Assembly: GCF_000312045.1 (NCBI RefSeq)
Contig: NZ_HE978635.1
Location: 436,674-500,673, forward strand
DNA length: 64,000 nucleotides
Origin: Noviherbaspirillum massiliense JC206
Lineage (GTDB): Bacteria > Pseudomonadota > Gammaproteobacteria > Burkholderiales > Burkholderiaceae_D
Reading direction: 5' to 3'
Shown one piece after another: positions 16,328-22,737 of the stretch (position 1 is its first letter; each line of letters opens with the position of its first letter). The notes below the pieces were generated by a model. That model was not told where the DNA came from. It was given only the letters and a program-made list of their open reading frames with translations, and made no database searches. The position numbers and the translations under genes were made by a program.

Positions 16328-18862
16328 ATGAATGTCGCGTCACCCCCTGTTCCCGATCCAGCCCTGAACGGCAAGGGGCGTGCGCCAGGCGGGCAGGAAT
16401 CCGAAATCCTGCTGGAGCCCCTGTCCCATCCGGAACTGGGCGAGATCCGGATCGAGGAAAGCCTGTTCGCCGTCGGGCGAACCGAGCATCCTTTTGCGTC
16501 CTGGCAGCCGGACCTGGTGGCTGACTTGTCGCGCCGCCATGCACGAATCTTTTCCCAGTACGGCACCGTCTATCTCGCCGATCTCGGCAGCAAGAACGGC
16601 ACGACCGTGAACGGCGTCGAGGTGCGCCAGAAAACCGTGCAGCTGCATGACGGCGACGAAGTCTGCTTCGGCGGGCGACTGCTGTACCGGGTACGGCTTG
16701 GCGTGCGCACCCGCTCGCCCAAGCCCGCCGCAAAACTCCTCGGCCTGACGCTGCAGCCGGAACGCGGCGATCACGGGCTGCAAGCCATCGTGGTTACCCA
16801 GTTTCCCTTCCTGGTCGGCAAGGCCGATGCCGCATTTTCACGCTACAAGGAAAAATACCCGCAACAGGTGAATTACCTTTCGCGGCGCCACGCCCATGTC
16901 TTCCTCAAGGGTGGTGCGCCCTACATCGAAGACCTCGGCAGCACCAATGGCACTTTCCTCAATGGCAAGCGGCTGGACGAACATGCGCTGCCCTTGCAGG
17001 AAGGCGATGTGCTCGGATTCGGCGGTCACCATTTCGTCTACCGGCTGAGCTTGCAGCAGGAGGATGCGCCGGCCGACCCCACCCTGACCCGGCTGGGCGT
17101 GCCCCAGCGTCCTGCCGCGGTCGGGACCGCCGATGCCGACAAGACCACCTTCGTTGCGGCTGCCGATTCTTTCCTCGATATCTTTTGCGTCGATCCGGCT
17201 CCGCAACAGGAAGACGAGGTAAACGAGGAAGCAGCGCGGCAGGCAGGGGGTGTTGCGGAAGCAGGCCAGCGTCGGCCGCGCGGCAAGTTCGCAGCCTTCC
17301 TGTCCGAACTGCGCGCAGTGCTTGGGGAAGGCGAGCGCAGGAGCAGGCGGCGCGCATGGTGGGCTGGTGGGGGATTTGTAGTCATCCTCGGCGCACTGGC
17401 ATTCGCGTTCTACCTCAAGGCCGCGCCGGAGCGCGAGTTGCAGGACATGCTGGACCGCGGCGAAGCCGCGCAGGCGGCGGCGAGCGCCGACCATTACCTG
17501 GAACAGGCGCCCGACGATGCGCAACTGCAGGCACTGGGCACCGAGGCGCTGCTCAAGGCAAAGCTGCCGCAGTGGCTGGCCCATCTGAAGGCACGCGAGT
17601 TCGATGCGGCGAATGCCGACCTCGCCCACCTGCAGCGCCTCGGCAGCCACAATGCCGATGCCCGGCCCTTGCTGGGCGAGCTGGCGTGGATGACGGAACT
17701 GGAACGATTCATGGCTGGCAGGGAGGGAACGGATGCGCCGATCCGGATCTTTGCGGACGAGGACAGGATCAGCGCCTTCCTCAAGCGCTGGAATGAAGAC
17801 ACCCGGGAACATCAAAGGATGTTCTCCCGCATCGCTTCCTATGTGCCGGAATTCAGGGACAGCTACGCCGGAACGCTCAGCCACCTGCGCCGGCTGCAGA
17901 GCGACGACGCGGTTTATGTGGCCGCCATCGACCGCCTGAAGACCACGATCCGGAGCGAACTCGATCGCGACCGGCCGGAAGCTTTGGAAGACGTGCTGAA
18001 GGACTATGCCGAGAAATATCCGCGGCTCGCCGGGCTGGACAGCCTGCGCCAGGACCTGCGCCAGTATCTGGAAATCGATCGTGCCATGCGCGCACGCACG
18101 CTGGTCCCGCTCATCCGGCTGCTGGCCGCGACTCGGCTTGCCACTCCGCCGTTCCAGGCGAAGCTGCAAAGCCTGATTGCGAGCCGCCAGCTTCCTTCCG
18201 CCGACATGGTGGCGCAGTACCAGACGGTATCACGGGACTGGCGCGCGGGCAGGGGAGAGCAGGCGCTTGCCGGCCTGGAACGAATGGATGCCGGCACTTG
18301 GCGGGATGCGGTGGCGCAGCAGCTGGAGCACAAGCGAGCGGTGCTGCAGCAGTTCGCGCAATTGCAGAAGGCGCGCGGCACCAAAGGCTACGACGACCGG
18401 CTTCTCGCATTCTATGCCTCGCTCGATCCGCAAGAAGATGCCTATTTCGTGCGCGCGACCGAGGCCGATGTGAATGCCTACCGGGGCAAGGCGCTCAAGC
18501 GGGCGCAGGATTTGCTGGCGCGGGCTCAGACGCTGTGGAGCCGCTACCGGGAGAATGGCGCCATCGGCGGCGGGCAACGGCTCGAAGCCGGCATCTCCGG
18601 CCAGTTCCGTACCCAGGCCCGGCTGCTGTCGGAAGCGCAGGATAATGCGCAGCAGGGCATGCGCATCTATACCCAGCTGAAAGCCGATTATCCCGTGCAG
18701 TCGGGCAAGCTGCGCGATGACATCAATGCGGAAACCGAGCTGCAGCGCCGCTCGCTGCTGGAATTGCGCCGGGTGCTGGAACCCGGGCTGTTGAAGGCCA
18801 AGCTGGATTTGCTGGGAGGTCCAAGCGATGAAGAGCGGAGATCGTCTAAAACCCCTAACTGA
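16328..18862 (+). CDS. Double-FHA-domain membrane protein with large extracytoplasmic helical region
   Basis: The protein has 844 residues. FHA domain 1 covers about 28-123 (FAVGRTEHP, SRRHARI at 68-74, GSKNGTTVNG). FHA domain 2 covers about 138-242 (SRRHAHV at 185-191, GSTNGTFLNG). A Thr-containing linker leads to a single membrane helix at about 344-363. The remaining 480 residues look all-helical and Arg/Gln/Leu-rich, like tetratricopeptide or coiled-coil scaffolds. The FHA domains lie on the cytoplasmic side, where the kinase acts. Its end overlaps the start of the HlyD gene by 35 bases, implying coupled translation and a role controlling or assembling the secretion apparatus. No enzyme domain was recognised. 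Confidence 0.85.
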   Translation: MNVASPPVPDPALNGKGRAPGGQESEILLEPLSHPELGEIRIEESLFAVGRTEHPFASWQPDLVADLSRRHARIFSQYGTVYLADLGSKNGTTVNGVEVRQKTVQLHDGDEVCFGGRLLYRVRLGVRTRSPKPAAKLLGLTLQPERGDHGLQAIVVTQFPFLVGKADAAFSRYKEKYPQQVNYLSRRHAHVFLKGGAPYIEDLGSTNGTFLNGKRLDEHALPLQEGDVLGFGGHHFVYRLSLQQEDAPADPTLTRLGVPQRPAAVGTADADKTTFVAAADSFLDIFCVDPAPQQEDEVNEEAARQAGGVAEAGQRRPRGKFAAFLSELRAVLGEGERRSRRRAWWAGGGFVVILGALAFAFYLKAAPERELQDMLDRGEAAQAAASADHYLEQAPDDAQLQALGTEALLKAKLPQWLAHLKAREFDAANADLAHLQRLGSHNADARPLLGELAWMTELERFMAGREGTDAPIRIFADEDRISAFLKRWNEDTREHQRMFSRIASYVPEFRDSYAGTLSHLRRLQSDDAVYVAAIDRLKTTIRSELDRDRPEALEDVLKDYAEKYPRLAGLDSLRQDLRQYLEIDRAMRARTLVPLIRLLAATRLATPPFQAKLQSLIASRQLPSADMVAQYQTVSRDWRAGRGEQALAGLERMDAGTWRDAVAQQLEHKRAVLQQFAQLQKARGTKGYDDRLLAFYASLDPQEDAYFVRATEADVNAYRGKALKRAQDLLARAQTLWSRYRENGAIGGGQRLEAGISGQFRTQARLLSEAQDNAQQGMRIYTQLKADYPVQSGKLRDDINAETELQRRSLLELRRVLEPGLLKAKLDLLGGPSDEERRSSKTPN

Positions 18863-20201
18863 GGCGCTCGAAGACCACAGCGCCGAAGGCATTGCACTCC
18901 TGACCGCCGAGCCGTCGCGCTTCACGGGTGCCGCGGTGATCGCGATGGTGGCGCTGGTGCTGGCTGGACTGGCCTGGTCGTTTTTCGGCCATGCGGACGT
19001 GATCGTGACGGCACCGGGCACGCTGCAGCCGGAATCGGATGTACGGCGCGTCTATGTGCCGGTGGATGGCGAGCTGGCCAATCTCTATATCGCCGAAGGC
19101 CAGCCGGTATCGAAGGGCGATGTGCTGGGCCGGCTGAATGCGCGTGGCGCGATCGAGGCCGCCACCAATGCGCTCGAAGCCCAGCTGAAACTCGAGGATG
19201 CGGAGCGGGAGTGGCGCCAGTTCCCGGAACGGAAGGCGCTGATGGAACGCAAGGCGCAGGCCCTGCAACAGCAGATCGAGGCGGAAGAGCGCCTGCATGA
19301 AAAGCGCATGTCGGAAGGGACGAGCAAGCTGGCGGAAGGGCAGAAGGCGCAGCTGCAGGAAGCACGCAGCAATCTCGACAATGCGCGCCGCGCGCGCGAC
19401 CTTGCCAAGGAAGAGGCAGACAAGTTCGCGCGCCTGTTCGCCATGCCCGGCGGCGGTGGCGTGTCGCAGTCGCAGGTCGAAGCCAAGAAGAATGCCTTGC
19501 AGGCTGCGGAAAACGCGCTGCGGGTGGCGCAGTCGAAGCTCGGCGAATTGAATTTCCGGCTGAGCCAGGAATACCGGGAAGCCACCGAGAAGGTCGAGGG
19601 CAGCGGCCAGCAGCTTGCCAAGCTGCGCCTGGATTATGACGCGGCTTTGAAGGAGATCGCGATCGCGGAAGACAAGACGCGCCTGCAGGTGCAAACCGCC
19701 CGCCTGGTCGCCGACGCTGCCGCGCGAATCCGCTTCGAGAACATCGACAAGGATAATTTTCTCCTGATCGTCGCACCGGTGGACGGCGTCGTCACAGACG
19801 TGACATCCACCCAGCCCGGCGACAAGATACAGGCCAACGCGCCGCTGGGTGGCATCGCACCGAAAAATGCCCGGCCCGTGCTCAAGATCGCGATTGCCGA
19901 ACAGGACCGCGCTTTCCTGCGTGAAGGCCTTCCGGTAAAGATGAAGTTCAATGCCTTCCCCTACCAGCGGTACGGCCTCATCGATGGCACGCTCGAATAC
20001 ATTTCACCGGCCACCAAGCCCGCGGGGCAGAACAAGCAGCCGGTGTACGAGGGACGCGTCACGCTGCAGCGGGATTATTACCAGGTGGCAGACAAAAGAT
20101 ATCCCTTGCGTTACGGGATGACGGCAAGCGCGGAAGTCGTGGTACGCGAGCGCCGGCTGATCGATCTTGCGCTCGATCCTTTCCGCGATATCGGCGGATG
20201 A
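18828..20201 (+). CDS. HlyD-family type I secretion membrane-fusion protein
   Basis: The 457-residue protein has a short cytoplasmic N-terminus, one membrane helix at about 34-53, and a biotinyl-lipoyl half-motif (GTLQPESDVRRVYVPVDGELANLYIAEGQ split across the hairpin). A long coiled coil covers about 90-270. A second lipoyl half (IVAPVDGVVTDV) and a beta-barrel C-terminus (LPVKMKFNAFPYQRYGLIDGTLEYISPA) follow. This layout matches adaptors of peptidase-containing ABC exporters of GG-leader peptides rather than RND adaptors. GGGAGG eight bases before ATG 18828 fixes the start inside the preceding gene. No ABC transporter gene lies next to it; the following operon runs convergently. Confidence 0.9.
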   Translation: MKSGDRLKPLTEALEDHSAEGIALLTAEPSRFTGAAVIAMVALVLAGLAWSFFGHADVIVTAPGTLQPESDVRRVYVPVDGELANLYIAEGQPVSKGDVLGRLNARGAIEAATNALEAQLKLEDAEREWRQFPERKALMERKAQALQQQIEAEERLHEKRMSEGTSKLAEGQKAQLQEARSNLDNARRARDLAKEEADKFARLFAMPGGGGVSQSQVEAKKNALQAAENALRVAQSKLGELNFRLSQEYREATEKVEGSGQQLAKLRLDYDAALKEIAIAEDKTRLQVQTARLVADAAARIRFENIDKDNFLLIVAPVDGVVTDVTSTQPGDKIQANAPLGGIAPKNARPVLKIAIAEQDRAFLREGLPVKMKFNAFPYQRYGLIDGTLEYISPATKPAGQNKQPVYEGRVTLQRDYYQVADKRYPLRYGMTASAEVVVRERRLIDLALDPFRDIGG

Positions 20202-20240
20202 GGGTTTCCCGGTATGGCATAAGAATTTCGATCACCCGGC

Positions 20241-21656
20241 TCAGCCTCCGGATTGCAGCGATGCCGTGAATGCCTTGAGATCCTTGGGATTAATGAACGG
20301 AATGCGCCAGGAGTTGAGCATGGCTAGGCATACCGGGCAGGCGTTATTCGAAGGCATGACCAGCAGCACCGCGTCGCCATTGCTCCAGATGCCAGTGATT
20401 CCATTGACTTCGGCGTGATGGAGATTGTTCTTGTCCAGGCCTTTGATCTTGTCTATGCCGCGCAGGTGCTCATCGCTTTCCAGCCAATCGCGGAATTTTT
20501 TCGGTACCAGCGATTTGTTCGCGGAAATCGGGATGTACGCCTTCTTGGTCCGGGGATCGTAGGCGACAAAGACGGCCACGGTATTGAATTTCTTGCTGGC
20601 CCCATCCAGGTAGGCATTGAGCTGCGCGCTTCGCTTCGCGGCTTCCTTCAAGACCTTTTTCGGAACTTCGACCTTCTTCGGTCCGTCCGGGAAATGCGCA
20701 TCCATCTTTACATTCTTGCCTTTCCTCGAAGTGAGCTTCTTGATCAGCAAGGAAGCGGCGACGGAACCCGCCGTGGTGAGGACTGTCTTTGCATCGCCCT
20801 TGTTGGCGGCATCGACCATGGTTCCGGCCGCGTCGACCAGGTCGGAAGCGGTCAATACGGCTGAAATGACTTTTACCGCTTTTCCCTGTGGCAGGACATT
20901 GACCACCCGGCCCAGGTCTTCCTTCACGCCTTCCCAGGAGCCTTTCTTGACGCCTTCGCCCAGGTTCCGGACATCCAGGATGCCTGTTGCCGTCGACCCG
21001 GCGAATCCCATCGCAAGGTTCAACGCGTCCAGGCCGGTTGCACCGAGCGCCGCAAGCATGGGGTTGCCGCCTTCATTCACATACTCTTCCAGTTGGCCCT
21101 TCAATGTCGCTGCGGCTTGCTGGCCCTGACCAAAAAATTGCGACACGGCTTCCTCGGCCTGATCGCCGACCGATTTGCTTTTATCATCTTCGGTGGCAGG
21201 CGTGGTGTTTTGTGCGCGCTGGTTGTGATCATCATTGCCAGAAATGCCGCTGATGTTCTCCTGCAGTTTTTCAGGACGGTTGTTGTCGGATTTCGCCACA
21301 TTGGACCTGTCCTCGTTTTTGATATTCGGTTCCGTCGGTCTGGCATTGTTGAGCTGGGTATTGCTTTTCTCGGCCGTTACGGAGATGACATCTTGAGGAT
21401 CGATGGATTCGATATGGAAGGCGTAGTCGCTATAGATCGGGTGCGTCTCGATGTAATTCTTCAACACTTCCAGAGCTTTCACGCCCGATGGGTAATCACC
21501 CCAGCGCGCATCGAAAGTCGGTCTTTGTTCGACGATATGAAAGCGTCCGGCGGCGTCCTTTTCAATGTCAAGGAGCACCCAGTTGCGCGGATTGGTGCTT
21601 GACCTTCCTTCCAGCCATGCTTCGTCTTGCAGGACATCGGTTGGCAGGTTATCCAT
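20241..21656 (-). CDS. Putative polymorphic toxin with C-terminal DddA/SCP1.201-like cytidine deaminase domain
   Basis: The protein has 471 residues. The N-terminal 100 are of unknown type. A polar Asn/Asp/Lys-rich stretch follows at about 100-170, then a hydrophobic Ala/Gly-rich helical region at about 185-300 that resembles pre-toxin segments. The C-terminal domain, about 335-471, contains HAE (His414, Glu416) and CPVC (Cys440, Cys443), the zinc and proton-shuttle motif of the deaminase superfamily. Spacing and flanking residues resemble DddA-type double-stranded DNA deaminase toxins (there GTCGFC). It is the last gene of a three-gene operon. No small immunity gene follows; HlyD ends convergently 39 bases away. 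Start is uncertain (see findings). Substrate (DNA, RNA or nucleotide) cannot be told from sequence. Confidence 0.75.
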   Translation of the reverse strand: MDNLPTDVLQDEAWLEGRSSTNPRNWVLLDIEKDAAGRFHIVEQRPTFDARWGDYPSGVKALEVLKNYIETHPIYSDYAFHIESIDPQDVISVTAEKSNTQLNNARPTEPNIKNEDRSNVAKSDNNRPEKLQENISGISGNDDHNQRAQNTTPATEDDKSKSVGDQAEEAVSQFFGQGQQAAATLKGQLEEYVNEGGNPMLAALGATGLDALNLAMGFAGSTATGILDVRNLGEGVKKGSWEGVKEDLGRVVNVLPQGKAVKVISAVLTASDLVDAAGTMVDAANKGDAKTVLTTAGSVAASLLIKKLTSRKGKNVKMDAHFPDGPKKVEVPKKVLKEAAKRSAQLNAYLDGASKKFNTVAVFVAYDPRTKKAYIPISANKSLVPKKFRDWLESDEHLRGIDKIKGLDKNNLHHAEVNGITGIWSNGDAVLLVMPSNNACPVCLAMLNSWRIPFINPKDLKAFTASLQSGG

Positions 21657-21699
21657 GGGATTTCGGCGATACTTTCCTTGGCGGCGACGTGGCCCATGC

Positions 21700-22737
21700 T
21701 CATCCGAACTGCGGCCGGATCATCACTTCCGCGACCAGTCTCGCTTCCAAGTTCGTGAACTTGTTGGTCATGACGTCGATCTCGATGAATTCATACAGGC
21801 TGCCGGCGTCGTCCGGATCGTTATTCACGATCCGCTCATAGTCGCTGTGCACCAGAGTGGCCGACAATTCCAGTGTGACCAGCATTTTCCGCAAGGGCGT
21901 TCCCTGCGGCTCGAACAAGTGGTATGCCGATGCCAGGCTCAGGAGTTCATGCAGCGAATGAATATCATGGGCCGGCTCGACCGGTTCCAGCAGATTGACT
22001 GCCCGCAGCAGCGGCGTGCCTATGGATTCGCTGAGCAGAGTGCTGTGCTTTTCGTAAAGTGCGGCATCCTTTCTCACATCGGCCGTGAATTCCACTTGAT
22101 AGAAGGCGACATCTTTCAAGCCCAGATTTTCTGCCTTGCGCGGGGCGGTGGGATCGAGGTTGCCGGCTTGGCCCATGTTCTGCGGGTTGGCAAGAAACAC
22201 CGTCCGGAGCAAATTCCGGTTGCCGTCGAAGGTATCGAGTTTCAGGCTGTATTCGAAATTTCCCTTGGCCGTCTTCCTGGAAGCTGCCAGTTCCCAGGCG
22301 GCGTGGACCAATGCCATTGGCTCCGGCATGGGGTAGAGGGGAGAGGTCCATTTGCACAGGCCGGTGCCGATCGAGACAATGGTCGGGATGCCGTCGACAT
22401 CCAGCGCCCGCGCATTTTTGAATTTGCCGCGCTTGAAATCCTCGAAGCCCGCGATGTTGTGGACGCGATGCCGGAATGGGTCGGCAAACAGGGAGGGAAA
22501 CATTTCCTTCATCACGGTGATCGAAAGGAGCGGCTGCGCCTGCCGCCTGAACAGGTCGAGCAAGTCGACCGTGTCGGATTCGATCAGCAATTCGATGGAA
22601 GACACGTCCAGCTGCTTTCCCTTGCCGAGTGGTTCTGTCCGCGATCGAACCTGGTTCGCGAGGTTGATTTGCCCCGCATTACCCGGGTCCTGGAAGTAGG
22701 CGGCGAGACCTGCAAGGCGGGTTTTGTCAATAATCAT
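21700..22737 (-). CDS. Unrecognised 345-residue protein of the deaminase-toxin operon
   Basis: I do not recognise this family. The protein is soluble-looking, with mixed alpha/beta content and no signal peptide or membrane helix. It contains patterns such as LDVDGIPTIVSIGTG and ALVHAAWELAASRKTAKG. Its start overlaps the end of the preceding 963-residue gene by 11 bases and its stop is 43 bases before the chosen start of the deaminase gene, so the three are translated as one operon. It could be a structural or adaptor protein for delivery, or an unusual immunity protein; neither is shown by the sequence. Confidence 0.7.
   Translation of the reverse strand: MIIDKTRLAGLAAYFQDPGNAGQINLANQVRSRTEPLGKGKQLDVSSIELLIESDTVDLLDLFRRQAQPLLSITVMKEMFPSLFADPFRHRVHNIAGFEDFKRGKFKNARALDVDGIPTIVSIGTGLCKWTSPLYPMPEPMALVHAAWELAASRKTAKGNFEYSLKLDTFDGNRNLLRTVFLANPQNMGQAGNLDPTAPRKAENLGLKDVAFYQVEFTADVRKDAALYEKHSTLLSESIGTPLLRAVNLLEPVEPAHDIHSLHELLSLASAYHLFEPQGTPLRKMLVTLELSATLVHSDYERIVNNDPDDAGSLYEFIEIDVMTNKFTNLEARLVAEVMIRPQFG

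Noticed and set aside
1-20201. Type VI secretion locus suggested by kinase, PP2C and FHA genes
   Set aside because: No Tss/Hcp/VgrG/ClpV gene is present. The secretion genes here (HlyD, NodT) are of the type I kind.
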